From NCBI RefSeq assembly GCF_022581195.2, contig NC_061466.1, forward strand, positions 4,650,001 through 4,714,000: a stretch of 64,000 nucleotides of DNA, read 5' to 3'. Positions 11,826 to 25,700 of the stretch are shown piece by piece. This DNA is from Helicoverpa zea (taxonomy: Eukaryota; Arthropoda; Insecta; Lepidoptera; Noctuidae). Each line of letters opens with the position of its first letter. Position 1 is the first letter of the stretch. A program made the translations under genes and the position numbers. The notes under the pieces are model-generated. The model saw nothing but the letters and a program-made list of their open reading frames with translations, was not told where the DNA came from and did no database searches.

Positions 11826-12230
11826 CATCATTAATTTAAGAGCCCAGCTCTTGTCGGTGCAGCTCCTTCCATTAATGGAATGGAAGGAGCTGCACGCTTC
11901 CTTATACGTCACAATCTTCACCTTTTCTTTAATTTGCTTGATGTAGCTATATCTTGGACGACCCCTTCCTCTCTTTCCTTCGACCTTCCCTTCCACGATG
12001 TTTTTGATAAAATCATCGTGAAGTATAAGGTGTCCCATCATTTTCCTCTCCTATTTTCTATATTTTGCAATAGTAACTCTTTCCGTCCAGCTTATTCTCT
12101 CCATCCTCCTCCAGCACCACATCTAGCACAAAAGCCTCCAGTCTGCTTATATCCTGCTTAGTTAGCGTCCAAATTTCACAACCGTATAACGCAATAATGC
12201 TCCGTCTGGAGCATTGTTTATCATACTTTA
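11826..12230 (-). pseudogene. 3' end of an RTE-type LINE, frameshifted
   Basis: On the minus strand the last ORF2 codons can be followed across shifted frames: a YGCEIWTLTK-like segment, then WCWRRMERISWTERV, then MMGHLILHDDF and GKRGRGRPRYSYIKQI, ending in a run of ATG repeats (11820-11830). These are familiar from the C-terminus of RTE-like endonuclease/reverse transcriptase proteins. At least two frame changes and stops make it non-functional. A short inverted repeat (GTGCAGCTCCTTCCATTA at 11861-11878, with its partner downstream) lies near the 3' end. Confidence 0.7.
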
Positions 12231-12537
12231 CGATTATTAAAGATTACTAGCACGCATACTTTTAACACCTGTAGACAAATCTAAGTATATTCTTCAATAT
12301 TGCGTTTCAAGAGAACTGTAAATTATTCAATAAAAGCTTCCATAATACCGAGAAATACTTAGAAGTGTTCATATGTAAAGCAGTAGCTGAGATATTTATT
12401 TGCATAAATCATATGACACAAATAAGACGAGCACTGCTTTGCAACTGACGGTCATAATAAAAATCTTATGAAAATACTTTGCAGTAATTTGTATTACAAT
12501 GTTGGAGAAAATTTAATTTTGATAATTTCTGACAGTG
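12231..12537. other. Unassigned AT-rich stretch
   Basis: Nothing recognisable; ends at the target-site duplication of the next SINE. Confidence 0.5.
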
Positions 12538-12548
12538 TTTCAATTGTA

Positions 12549-12927
12549 CGTGGTGGCCTAGTGGGTAAAGAACCTCTCAAGTATGAGGGCGCAGGTTCGA
12601 TTCCAGGTCAGGCAAGTACCAATGCAACTTTTCTAAGTTTGAATGTACTTTCTAAGTATATCTTAGACACCAATGACTGTGTTTCGGATGGCACGTTAAA
12701 CTGTAGGTCCCGGCTGTCATTGAACATCCTTGGCAGTTGTTACGGGTAGTCAGAAGCCAGTAAGTCTGACACCAGTCTACCCAAGGGGTATTGGGTTGCC
12801 CGGGTAAATGGGTTGAGGAGGTCAGATAGGCAGTCGCTTCTTGTAAAGCACTGGTACTCAGCTGAATCCGGTTAAACTGGAAGCCGACCCCGACATAGTT
12901 GGGAAAAAGGCTCGGAGGATGATGATG
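12549..12927 (+). mobile_element. SINE type A, full length, with TSD
   Basis: A tRNA-derived head (A-box-like TGGCCTAGTGGG, B-box GGTTCGATTCC), a body with GGTCCCGGCTGTCATTGAAC and TTGGGTTGCCCGGGTAA, and a tail AAAAAGGCTCGGAGGATGATGATG. Flanking copies of TTTCAATTGTA (12538-12548) and TTTCAATTATA (12928-12938) are an 11-bp target-site duplication with one change. This family resembles the SINEs described from Helicoverpa and other noctuids; the name is not asserted. Confidence 0.92.
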
Positions 12928-13047
12928 TTTCAATTATAAGTGCTATATGAAATGAAGTGTCACCATGACATACCTACCTACTTCTATTATAGTTTTGTAC
13001 GTGGAGCTAATTCGATATAAATTCATGAAATAGTTTAATTATTGATT

Positions 13048-16000
13048 GCCGTGTAGCGACGGCTTAAAAATACATATGTCGCTACCCCTTCTTCCAGTGA
13101 GTGTCATAGAAGTCGACTAATGGAGTCAAAAATGCACCGAACACCAGTGCGAGAGAAGGAAAACTCGAAAAAAACCCTCTATCAACCCGTCTGGCCAGCG
13201 TGATAGCAGTAGGCTAAATACCTCTATGAGCAGCACAAAAAAGCCACGCCCCCTAGTTCCCGGTAGTCCCGCTATTCCCGGTCACGGTGGCGACCGTGGT
13301 TACGGCGGGACAGGGGGTGCGAAGAATCTCCGGGTTACGGGAGGCCACCAAACACAACTGACTCTTGCGACGTACAACGGCCGCACGCTACGGCTTGACT
13401 CGCATCTGGCGCAACTCGAGGTGGAACTTGGGAAGATTAGGTGGCACATATTAGGGATAACCCTAATGTGAAATTCGAAGAGAGGGGGAGGACACCAGAA
13501 CCCTCGAATCAGGTCACCTAATGTACTTCCGAGAGGGAGACCAACAATCCCAAGGTGGCGTTGGGTTTCTGGTTAATAAGTCCCTAGCTGATAACGTTGT
13601 GGAGGTGTTTAGTGTGTCGAACAGGGTAGCGTACCTTATCATAAAGCTCACCGACAGGTATAGCCTCAAGGTAGTGCAAGTGTACGCACCGACTTCGACT
13701 CATTCAGATGATGAAGTGGAGGATATGTTTGATGATATATCAAGGGCCCTCCACTTCACTACAAAGACCCATTACACCGTTGTCATGGGGGACTTTAACG
13801 CTAAAGTGGGAGTACAGATTTGCGGCGAATCGGCAGTAGGATCCCATGGATTTGGAAGCAGGAATCATAGGGGGCAAATGCTCGTCAACTTCCTCGAACG
13901 CGAGGGGCTCTTTTTGATGAACTCCTTTTTCAAAAAGCAGCCCCAAAGGAAGTGGACGTGGCAAAGCCCCGACACTATGACTAAAAATGAGATTGACTTC
14001 ATCATGACGAACAGGAAGCACATATTCAGAGACGTCTCCGTGATCAATAGGTTTAATACCGGGAGCGATCACCGACTTGTCGGAAGCTCTCTGAATATCA
14101 ACTTCAAGGCCGAACGTTTCCGTCTGATGAAGGCCAGGCTCCGACCAACACTGCTCCAAACCATGACAGGATCTGAAACGTTCCAGTCGAATCTGGAGAA
14201 CCGATTTGCCGCCGTGGAAACCACAACAGACGTTAACCAGAACCATGAATATGTGGTTCGGATCCTAAGGGAGGAAGGTTCGAGATTCTGTAACATGCAG
14301 CGTAAGGGCAAGAAATCAAAGCTTTCGGAAGAGACATTAGGGCTTATGAAGAAACGACGTGAAAACCCGCCTGTCACTTCGTCAGCTAAGCGGGCTCTAA
14401 ACCAAGAGATCAACAAGCACGTACGACGCGACCTCCGGTGCTCCAATACTCTTGCCATTGAAAGAGCAATTGAGCTGAATCGGGGGTCAAAGGTGTTCGT
14501 ACAATCTCTTGGAAGAAGCCACTTGACGAAGCTGACCACAACAAGTGGAGAAGTCGTTTCTTCGGTGCCGGCAGTCCTTTCGGAAGTGGAAAATTTCTAT
14601 GGCCGGTTATACGCATCGCACGCATCTCGACCTGATCCCGGAAATGAGGATTCTAGAGCCACATTAACACGCCATTTCACCGAAGACCTGCCAGAAGTCA
14701 GCAGTGGCGAAATCGAGATCGCTCTGAGACAGCTCAAAAATGGAAAAGCCCCTGGTGAGGATGGCATTACAACAGAGCTATTAAAAGCAGGAGGAAACCC
14801 CTTACTGGGGGAGCTCCAGAAGCTTTTTAATGCCGTCCTGTTTGAAGGGAGAACTCCAGAGGCGTGGAGTAGGAGTGTTGTCGTCCTGTTCTTCAAAACG
14901 GGAGACAAAACCCAGCTGAAGAACTATCGACCCATTTCCTTCCTAAGCCACGTCTATAAGCTGTTCTCAAGAGTGATCACGAACCGACTTGCACGAAGAC
15001 TCGACGAATTCCAACCACTGGAGCAGGCTGGGTTTCGGAGCGGATACGGCACCATAGACCACATCCACACAGTGCGGCAGATTATACAGAAGACCGAAGA
15101 GTATAATCAGCCCCTGTGTCTAGCATTTGTGGACTATGAGAAGGCCTTTGACTCGGTTGAAATCTGGTCTGTTCTGGAGTCCCTGCAGCGTTGTCAAGTA
15201 GATTGGCGATACATCCAAGTGATGAGATGTCTTTACGAAGCCGCTACAATGTCCGTCCAAGTACAGAATCAGCAAACAAGGCCCATACCGTTGCATCGAG
15301 GAGTGAGACAAGGGGATGTTATTTCCCCGAAACTGTTCACTAATGCAATGGAGGATATGTTCAAGACGCTGAACTGGAAAGGACGCGGCATCAACATCAA
15401 TGGCGAACACATCTCTCACTTGCGATTTGCTGACGATATCGTCATCATGGCGGAAACGCTGCAGGACCTACAACAGATGCTGAACGACCTGGCTGAATCT
15501 TCTCTACGCATCGGCCCACGGATGAACTTGGACAAAACCAAGGTCATGTTCAATGAACATGTTCTACCGGAACCGATTGCGATACACGGCGCCGTTCTCG
15601 AAGTTGTTCGGAAATATGTATACCTCGGGCAGACATTGCAGTTAGGTAGAAACAACTTTGAGGACGAGGTGAATAGGAGAATTCAGTTGGGTTGGGCTGC
15701 ATTTGGGAAGCTACGTCGAGTCTAACATCGTCGATCCCACAGTGCCTAAAGACAAAAGTCTTCAATCAGTGCGTCCTACCTGTCATGACTTACGGAGCCG
15801 AAACGTGGACACTGTCGGTACGGCTGGTTCACAAGTTGAAAGTCGCTCAGCGGGCTATAGAAAGGGCTATGCTCGGCATTTCTCTGAGGGATCGCATCAG
15901 TAATGAGGTAATCCGTCAGAGAACCAAGGTCATCGACATAGCCCACCGAATCAGCAAGCTGAAGTGGCAGTGGGCTGGCCATATTAGCCGAAGAACCGAT

Positions 16001-16203
16001 AACCGTTGGGGTAAACGAGTTCTAGAGTGGAGACCACGTCTCGGCAAACGTAGTGTAGGACGTCCTCAGGCACGGTGGAGTGATGACTTGCGCAAGACGG
16101 CTGGTAGGAGCTGGATGCGAGAAGCCGAAAATCGATCTCAGTGGCGTGCACTTGGAGAGGCCTATGTCCAGCAGTGGACTGCGATAGGCTGATGATGATG
16201 ATG
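13048..16203 (+). mobile_element. Nearly full-length RTE-clade LINE
   Basis: About 3.16 kb with a short 5' UTR, one ORF for endonuclease plus reverse transcriptase, and an (ATG)n/(GATGAT) 3' end. The ATTGATT before it (13041-13047) and after it (16204-16210) may be a 7-bp target duplication. A 5'-truncated relative of its last 110 bp lies at 38096-38206. It is the longest recognisable mobile element here and could have supplied the machinery for local SINEs. Confidence 0.9.
13120..16192 (+). pseudogene. RTE endonuclease/reverse transcriptase, frameshifted
   Basis: A single ORF2-like protein read in three segments. The N-terminal start is probably at 13120; the frame changes near an A7 run (13168-13174), again near 13465-13485 and near 15722. 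The middle segment, 13521-15725, is open for 734 codons. The apurinic-endonuclease domain shows LTLATYNGRTLR in the first part, then VYAPT (about residue 54 of the middle segment), MGDFNAKVG (about 89), EIDFIMTN and SDHRLVG. The reverse transcriptase shows GKAPGEDGI, NYRPISFLSHVYKLFSRV, FVDYEKAFDSVE (about 537), GVRQGDVISPKLF and catalytic FADD (about 636). The third segment (15692-16192) carries the C-terminal GAETWTL and WAGHISRR region and ends at the stop at 16190. Normal RTE proteins are about 1,000 residues; the total here agrees. Apart from the indels, no stop interrupts the catalytic domains. Confidence 0.9.
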
Positions 16204-16210
16204 ATTGATT

Positions 16211-18772
16211 AAAATGAAGTCAATGACTTCATAATAATTAATAAGGAAACGTAAAAACAGAAATAGGAAAAATCTCCAATTTACCTTGAAAGAAGAATAT
16301 TTGCACGTGTCTCTTTGTCTTCCTTGAACAAGAGGAGTCTCTCGCCTAGCAATAGATATAAATATTCTGTGCTATTGTTATTCAGTTTATTTTCTGTTAT
16401 TTTCCCTAATTACTACTATGTTATAAATCTATGAATAATAAAGGAAAATATTGACTTCGGGAGTTCGGCACATGTTATACAGTATTCTAATACAAGAGAC
16501 TAGTAAATTTTTATATGTATAGTTTTGGGTATATCATTCATTGAATAATTGTGCTAGCATATTTACGCGAAGAGTACCTACTTATGTTTTAAAGTTCAAT
16601 GACTTACAAATCACACATTAAGCCTAGTGTACACGTCAGTGCCAACGTCAATCCCTGTTAATATAAAGTAGACTCTGCTATAACCGAGTAAGGCGAGGTA
16701 TGTATATTGTCGCGAAATGCATGCGGCGGGTAGCAAACACGACTGTGAGACGGCTTTCAGTCTCATTCCCTGTGTAAATCTAGTTTAACGTCTTGTTAAA
16801 AGGGTTTCGTGCACTTAAGCAATCCTGGGCTGAAATGTTTGTACGTGCTGTATGCTTTTCTGATGCTGAAGGAATCGGATTTTGTGCTGAATGTTTACAA
16901 ACGCTTGATGAAAAGGTATGGGGAACAGGTCATTGACATTGAGATCTCTTGCTGGTGTTCAAAAAGTGCGGGGATAGTGTACGTTCTCTAGTAGTTTCGT
17001 AGCCTTTTATTTACGAACAAAAAATATCCTCTGTATTATATGCGTATAGACTAGGCTAATATAGATAAAAATCTTCATTTTGTGTGATTACAGATCACTA
17101 GGTAGCTGTTAATAAATAAAAAATCCTGACAATTTAAATGGAAAAATAAACTCACATACGGAAGTCAGGTAAAATCCATTACATGTAGTCACGCCTTTTT
17201 CTTTATTGCTCTCTCTTGGTACTTCGAATACAATGCGCCGTGAGCGTCACAAGAAATGTACCTATATCTGTATGTGTGTGTATGTATGTGTATGTGTGTT
17301 TGTGTGTGTGCTGGTGGTAATATACGAGGAACGCTTTACGTACGTAAAGTAAGTGTTACATTTCCATTTTGGCAAATTGTCGGCTACTTGTCTCCTGCCT
17401 TATATTTATTTGACGGCATTGTTATGTCCTCATCTCAAAGCTTTATTCTAAATAGTAAGTTGTCATAATATTCATTTTTTCAGGGTTGTACCAACATCGT
17501 AGCAGGATAAAGCTCTCTCGTTGTAGCTGAATATAATTTCAGTACAACTTTTTTCGTTGTTTGTATATTCTGCAGTTACAATTCTCATTTCTGAGAATTT
17601 TGTAGAGAGCCAGATTTTTACTGAGCAAAAATGGGAATTTACACCAAGTTCATAAAGGAATCTTATTCTTTATCATAAACAAACTTACCTGTTGGAAAGT
17701 AACGACATGGACAATAGGAAAAAAATATCAAAATAATATGACTTCAATCAAACGAATGTGATTTAGTTGAGTGCCCATCAATACAACGCTTGATACAGCT
17801 ATCGCAATCTTTTTTGAACGTAAATAAACTTCACTGGGCCATTGCTCAATCAATACGTAAGTACTGTATATTGCGTATTTATTTTATTCCCACGGCACCG
17901 GACATTGGCAGCCATTGTCCGGAAGCAACTAATAGTCCGATTACACAAGGCCCATTACACTGATTTATCATCAATAACATATTAATAATGTTGACAATCA
18001 CTTCGATACGGTGTTTACATGATGAACGGCAGCCATCTTTGGGTGCATGCCATCTTCGTATGTTACCTATCAAGGCTATCAATATATAGGTATACGATCC
18101 TTACCGTGAGTTGCAGAAAGATCCATTAAAGTTAAAGATTCAGTAAATCGATTGCCTACTCTTTCCTTGTCAACAAGATAAAAAGTGTTAGCAATAGATT
18201 TTTCATACATCACTTCATATTACAAATAAAACTCTCCTCTCTGTGGTAAACTCAAAAACTACATTTGATACATTTTTTAAATAGATGCATGAGAAAGGTT
18301 TAAAGAACAAGAAAGCTACTTACCTTAAATATAAACAGGTACAATTCTAGTGCCTGAATCATCAATAACCAACCATAACTTCAGACTAGGAGCAAGAGAC
18401 CGCTTATCACAAAATAAGCAGACCCAGTTTAAGAGCTATTTTCTCAGCTTTTACTATACGTACACAGCTACATAGTACAAAGTTATATAGGTACCTGTGA
18501 AACGGAAAGGGTTCTGCAACGCCGAGATAAGGCGACGAGCTCCGAGCCATTCATCGGCAAGTTCCAATTTCGGACGGTAACTATTACCTATAACTGAAAA
18601 CCCCAATTGCGTTATGCCCAGTCGGGTTTAATTTAAAGCATTAGCTCCCGTGTTCATTTACTATCGTAATTAAGTTCATTCAATTATACAATTTAACGAC
18701 CTATCTAGTATTAATTATAGGTTTTCCTGTAATCATCATTGGGTTTAGTTTTTAGTAAGGCTGAACTACGGT
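16211..18772. other. AT-rich stretch, no recognised gene
   Basis: Only a GT-rich microsatellite (17271-17310) stands out. Open frames are under 70 codons and unrecognised. Confidence 0.6.
17271..17310. repeat. (TG)n-rich microsatellite
   Basis: Imperfect TATGTGTG and TGTGTG units over about 40 bp. A 70-codon frame across it (17256-17468) is a repeat artefact. Confidence 0.85.
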
Positions 18773-19737
18773 AAGAAGACGGATCACAATCCATACAAAA
18801 TTGCCCCACGGCCTATAACAATGTGACGTATCTCAAAAAAAAGATAATAATGTTTAAAAAAATATGGCATACTCTCTAACTTCATTTTTTTACACCTTCA
18901 TACGAAAAAACTGCTCTAAACATTGTTCAGGCGCTGTTATAAAGTCAGCGTTCACAAGAGTATTTATGGACCATTTTGAAAAAATATTTTTTTGTTTGAT
19001 ATGGTACACCTTAGAGGTGGTCTCATAGTCATCAGGTCAGGATCTGATGGTGGAAACCCTGAGAAATCCAGGGCAACTTTTGAAAGTTGTAGGCATGCGC
19101 AGACTAAAAACTCGACACAGAGGCGAGCGAAATAAACATATCCATCATCCACTAGACATTGACTTTTTGGGAGTTGGTTTTATTTTTTTGTAAAAAGTTT
19201 AAACGATGACAAGCAGACGACATCGATAGCGACAACTACGCTATCCACATTAGTGGAAAGTTCCCGTCAATACGAATAAATAAGCCCAAACACGAGGTAG
19301 TTAATATGAACCGTTGCCGAGTTCCCTCGACCTTCTCTCGTCTCCATCATCAGGTCAGCTCCAAACCTTTACTGTTGCATAGTTTTATCAAACACACGCC
19401 TCTGTGTCAAGTTTTTAGTCTGCGCATGCCAACAACTTTCAAAAGTTGCCCTGGATTTCTCAGGGTCTCCACCATCAGATCCTGACCTGATGACTATGAG
19501 ACCACCTCTAAGGTGTACCCTATCAAACAAAAAAATATTTTTTCAAAATGGTCCATAAATACTCTTGTGAACGCTGACTTTATAACAGCGCCTGAACAAT
19601 GTTTAGTGCATTTTTTTCGTATGAAGGTGTAAAAAATGAAGTTAGAGAGTATGCCATATTTTTTTAAACATTATTATCTTTTTTTTGAGATACGTCTCAT
19701 TGTTATAGGCCGTGGGGCAATTTTGATCCATCTTCTT
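18773..19737. mobile_element. 965-bp foldback element (family F1)
   Basis: Arms of about 353 bp (18773-19125) and 341 bp (19397-19737) are reverse complements with few differences and small indels, around a 271-bp centre. Shared arm blocks include AATTGCCCCACGGCC, AGTTAGAGAGTATGCC and ATCAGATCCTGACCTGATGA. The centre carries one copy (about 19258-19377) of a 121-123-bp unit that is tandemly repeated at 58780-59140. No coding capacity; probably a non-autonomous DNA element with long inverted ends. Confidence 0.88.
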
Positions 19738-22700
19738 TGCTGTCAAGTTTGAGTTTATTTGCGAAGTTGATCGATTAATCGCTGAAGCCGCACTAAACTG
19801 ATCATTATTTCTAAGATATCTGTGTAATTTATATCTTAGAATATTAACTACTTATTGTGATGATTTAGAACAACTCTTTAGTATTTACCTACCAAGGTAT
19901 TCTGTACTCTTGCCCTACAAAAAATACGTATCTTCTCCGTGAGCCAGACAAAAGTGCAACCTCATTTTCGCAAAGTATGTCAGTATCACAAAGCAACACA
20001 ACACGAGCTTCCAAATCAAAATACAATCTCGTGCAACAATAGTGTACATTTATATCTCTCAGGTGACACCCCTACGTCTTTGTACTGAGTAAATGTTCGC
20101 GAGACATGTTTTTGCTATTTGAATAGCGGAAGGCGTTTTCAACACGCGCTTATTGGCGTGTTTGGCTTTTATTGGCGTGTCGTACGACAGACAGACAATG
20201 CAATATCTCACGGCTATACATCTCCGTGAACTACTGTCAGTGTGGAATGAACTTAACGATTTGTAGTTTAGTGTTGCGTGTTAAGTTGATGTAGTAGGTA
20301 CCTATGAGGTGATAACTGCTTGGAACTACAAACTAGTAGCCTATTAAACAGTGAGCGAATTTTTATTTCCATCGACTCGTCAAGAAGAAGAATATTTATC
20401 CAACATGTGCAAGTACATAATCTTAATCACGCGAAAGAAGTTTTTTAAATACATACCCCTAATACCAATAGAGCATGTGTGGTGTGGGTACGTTAACATT
20501 TTGTAACTCGGAAATTTTGCTCTAATTATTTCTAAGAGTTTACGCAAAATAAAGGTAAAATATAATAGGAACCTACTCATCGCTTACTTGACTTCATAAA
20601 CAACAATCGACACTTGACGGCTTTTATCTCCTTTGTAAGGATTACTTTCAAACAAAATATTGTTTTCACAATAAAATTATAAAGAAGCAAAGGGTTTCGC
20701 TTCTAAAATCAACAGAATTAAAATTTATTGAACAAAATATTTTTAATTATAAAGTGAATTTTGTATAACAAGTTAATTTCTATTGTCTTTATTTAAAATC
20801 TGTTTTAAATAAAATTTAATTACTGGCAACACTTTTAAAGTTTTAAAGGTAGATTCTGTTCAAAGGCTTCAATAAAAATACCACATAATTAAAAAAAACA
20901 AAACCAATGTTTAGGTATGAAGTAAATATTTTATTTATGCAGCCAATACGCAGTGTTGCGTCAAGAGCCAAAGGTACTTATAATTCAACAGACTAAAAAA
21001 CCTTCTTCCAATTTTACCTAACAGCACTGAACCTTACTCGAGCCACCACAATTTTTTGGAAATACCGTTGTATGTATTTTATTTCTGAAAACCCATGCAA
21101 GTTTTGCAGTACAAACTGTTAGGATATCACGATAATTGTTTACATATGTCATGTAGAACTAAGTTTTTCTCCGAGTTTACCTACATCTGTGGCAGATCCC
21201 AACGGAGCGTACTACGGTAGCTTGTTTAATTAGTGCCTATTTAACTTTCATTTAAATTTGTTTTGTCCATGTTTGAGTTCTGCTTTGCTTGGCGAATTTC
21301 TACGCGACGCGAATTAAAGTTTACGTTTAATTATGCAAGATGCGATCCTTCTGACGAAAGTGGATGGCGTTTGCCGGATTTTAGGATAATAAGCGTACCT
21401 ATCTGCTTTTGACGTGATATATATTACTTAATGTAAACTGTATTATTTACAGTTTCAATTCACCAATGTTTGGGTACTTAGCAAGATATGAGTCAATTGG
21501 CGGTTTTAATTTATTAGAAAGTCATTAAGAATAAACATATGTACATACTACTACTACATATATCAGAATTGTAAAACGCTCTATCCTCACTCTATCTTCT
21601 AAAACGTTGATGGAATTAACTACGACTTACTTCAGGAGAAATAAATAATTTCTTTTATTAGGTAAACGTCGATTCTTAATGATAATAATATACACCATTA
21701 CGATTAAAGAGTGAATTTTAAGCCAAAAGCCACAGAAGCGCAGGCCTAAAGTAATATTGTAACCAGCCTCATGATTAAAATTTCCCCGTATTTTGACAGA
21801 TGCAGGCGTATATTAAATGTAATTCATTTTATACCCCACAGGAGCAATAATTTAAGAGTCGTTGCGAATATGTAAACCTTATATCAACTTCATAATGTGT
21901 TACAAAAGATAAATTGTTTGACAAGAGCTTTTAGATTGCACTTACGTTATATAAATGGGAGTAAATTAATGCGGGCAACATTTGCATCTTAAGGGAACGG
22001 GATGTAGTCACTTTGAAAAGGTATTAGTCTTATTCATATGTGGGTTTTACGTGAAAGAGTCGGGTTAATATGTTTCAAGTATGTTTATTTTATAAAACGC
22101 GAACTCCTTAAGAATAACGACCTTACAGATTTGACGTGACATGGTTTCTCATTTCGGTATTTTATAAAACTGTAATTTTTTTTAAAGAAAACCTATTTCA
22201 AATTTAACATATCACACACACACTCGCGCGAAAATCAAATCACTTAACCGAATCTCACGCCATCAACGATTGTATTGTTTCTATATCTCTCTGTGGGAAA
22301 AAACAAAAAAGGTCGAGTAATCCTCTATCAAAATTCAGCTTACCGAAAAAACACCTAGAGGAACGGAAGCCTCCCAAATGAAGTGGTTGCCGGAACAGGA
22401 TAAGCCGAATGACTTTCCGGTCCCGGCGGGATCGTAAAAGTCAACGCATGCATTTAATTTCGTGAGTTATACTACTATACGTGTATACTGACACAAAGAC
22501 TGCCTTTTTTCGAAAAAAGAACCTTAATTATGAGGGTGTACCAAATGTTCGAGGTGTGCGTTCCAAATTGTCGGATACGTAAATGCATATTGTCTTTTGT
22601 TTAACGTAATTAACATTTTTTTTTTTGCGAACAGGATGAGTGAAAACAAAAGAACGTTGCGGACGTAAGGACCAGAACGGACCGTTTCTCTCAGTTGACT

Positions 22701-25700
22701 TTTATATACGAGTGCTACGGCCAGTTGATTCATTCGTTTTGCTTTGTTTTTATCTTCGCAAGACTGTAATTATGTTAAAATATCTGTTTTTACCTTGGTT
22801 AATGTCTTTCTTCCAGGTTCTATAAGCCATCACAAGTATTATACTAAAAACTTCAATGAATATTCTACTGAAGTTCTCACGTATGTGATTTAATTACAGA
22901 TATGCATTACAAAAATTGCGATATTTTCGATTCTTTCCTCATGATAAAAAGTAGTTTATGTACACAATTACATTAAGACCTAAATACTACATTTCTCAAC
23001 TATCTCGCATCTATCTTGCACATATTCCTCTAATTTCACAAATTATCTCCGTCTCCCAATAGGTATTTGCTAACAATCTGTCCCATATGCGTAAAGCCAG
23101 GGATGCATACGTATTTGTCCGGAGCAAACAGTCGCCGTCCTTTCCGCTTGTGTGCTCTCGGCTTAAAGCTAGGCCTCAGGTGCTAACTTAGATGCATATT
23201 TGTAAGAATTATGCGACAGCGGCATCTAACATGTTAGTCAGTTAGTTGTGTTAGGGTTTTGTGATGTATCAGTTTCAAACTATAGTATGTAAATGTCTTT
23301 TGAAGTTTATAAAAAGAATATGAGTTACCTTTTCAAAAAAGCTTCAGATTTTTTCGTGTGCAATGAGAGATATGAATGTTTCCGTAAATTAAATAAAATG
23401 TCTCCTCTGACGAATATGTACGTCGACACAATAAAATGTGAAATGAAAGGACTTGTATGAGAAGAGAATTTCTTTAGCTCAACCATTTCTTTTCTCATGT
23501 AATATCTTGAAAAGAATCCTACATACCGAAGCTCTGAATTTTCTTTGTATAGAGAAGCGCTTAAAGTTACGTTGCTCTAATATGAAATGGTTCAACTTTG
23601 ACTACAAATGTAGATATTCTTCAAGGAAAGATTCTCTATAAGTTCGCTGAATATTTTCTGCTCGAGTCCCTACAAAACTATATTAAAAATTGTGAAGTCC
23701 GTCCTTTTGTTGCACGTTCCGTTGTATGCAGCCAACTAGAGTTGTTATACATTTTTGTAATGCAAACTTTGATGCGAAAATAACTAGCTTTTAATGAAAT
23801 TCAAAGTGAACGGAATTTTCATCATATAAAAAATATTGGGTAGCTAGTTTTCATAAGACGAATAGTTAAAATGGACTAGATATATTGAAATTCTGATGTT
23901 TTTACACAAGTTGCTTGCTGGATTTGAAGTAAGTTCTTTAGAGTAGGTAGTCTAAAAAAAGGAAAACTCTAAAAAAAGGAAAGATCTAGAAATCTATTTA
24001 GAGATTTTCAGTGACAAGGGACTGACAGCTGACCGATGGCGAAAATTATTATACAAATTGCTCGTTCAAACATCCCACGCCAATTGCCGAAATACACATG
24101 CTCGTACTCCGAAGTCCTCTCACCAACGTTTTGGGTATGTAGCTGTAAATTATATTTACTTTAAAATACGACTTTAGTGGTTAACTTTACTGTATTCAAG
24201 AAGACATTAAATGCGTGCACATAGACAAACAAAGCGATTATGCCACCCAATCAACTGAAAAAATAACCTAAGCATAAAAATATTTTAAAAACCTGAAATA
24301 TTCATGAAATATATCACTTTTTGATCGCGTAAAACTTCGCAGCCTGCAAAAGGGTTTATCATTGTTATGTTTTATGATTATCTTGAAAAGTGCTTAAGCC
24401 CTTTATTACCCTTTTATAAATGCCGTAAAAGTGGCTCACGATTTATAGCGCTGTCTTTTGTTATCTACCTCTACGTACTGTAATCTACTTTAATCCTGCC
24501 TGAGGGATGTCTATTCGACAAAAAATCGGTCCTTCACTTCAATTTGCATGTGAATAGCGGACACAGTTCTCTTGGCCGACATGAGTGTCGTGGGTACATT
24601 TTTTGTGGATCCCGACCAGCCGTGATTAACATAAAATGTTTGTGAAAACCTCAATATATGGAGCGTATGACTTGATGTGCGGAACCTTCTGCCTACATAA
24701 TACTTGATGAATAAAATCTTACTTTATGTGATGCTTGAATATTTTAATATCTTATAATCCCTGCAAATATTCTGCGTGAAGATTTTTCCCATGGAGATTT
24801 TGCCGTGATAATATTCAATTTAAGCTCTGTATAATTAACATAGTTTCAAGTTGTCAGTAATAAAGACAGACCCGTCCGCTAGGCAGGAAACATACGCACA
24901 CTTCAATTTGCATGTCGAAGCTAGAAATAATAGAATCCTCCTTCAGTTAAATTAATATTTCCTTCAATTAAGCAATTTAACGTCATAATAAAGACCAGAA
25001 TGTTGCTATAAAATGCTCAAGTCGGGTCGGAAATGACTTTGGAGTTGGCCCTTTTTACACAAAACCAGGAATCCTCCCGAGCGCTCATTGACCTTTAAGA
25101 GGGCTTTGAAGCGAAAGTTAATTAAATTTCTGCTGCTTACATTACAATGGAAATTTGCATCAGGTAAATACTATGAAGAAAAACACATGAATAGAGGAAC
25201 TGTTGTATAAATTATGATCGTTCGTATCGCTGGAGTTGATTGATGAGGGTCCGTGAAATGATTTCATCCGTGCAGTAGCGCTCAACTATTTAGGGATTCC
25301 GTAAGGCAGCCTATTTTGCAAAATAAACTATGCCTAAATGTAAATGTTTGTTCTGAGATGGATGGTAAAGAAAGGAAGCTGTTTTTTCCACGTCGGTTCG
25401 AAAAGATTGTTGGAAAATCGGCCCACGGAAATAAAAAATAATACGATTTATTTACTGCTTCACATCCCACACAAATCACATTAAATTACTCCGATGTTGA
25501 GCTATTCTCTTTATTTTTCTTGATAAATTGTTGCCTGTTTGTTTTGTATTGTTGTTTGATATTTTTTCAATCTTAAAGTAATGGTACTTAAGTATGTCAA
25601 TATATAACTTTTACGCTTTCTATTAGTTAATTAACTATTATTCATACATCATATATATATCGGAATATATTTCATCACACTGAAATAATTATCAAACCCT

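Noticed and set aside
12549..12620. tRNA-like gene
   Set aside because: The box motifs belong to a SINE head; the sequence does not continue as a tRNA cloverleaf and the copies are dispersed. The same applies to the other SINE heads.
13740..15765. Several minus-strand frames of 60-168 codons
   Set aside because: They are antisense shadows of the RTE endonuclease/reverse transcriptase on the plus strand.
17256..17468. 70-codon frame with a VCVCMCMC start
   Set aside because: Created by the TG-rich microsatellite.
22640..22825. 61-codon plus-strand frame
   Set aside because: No recognised motif and no support from neighbours.
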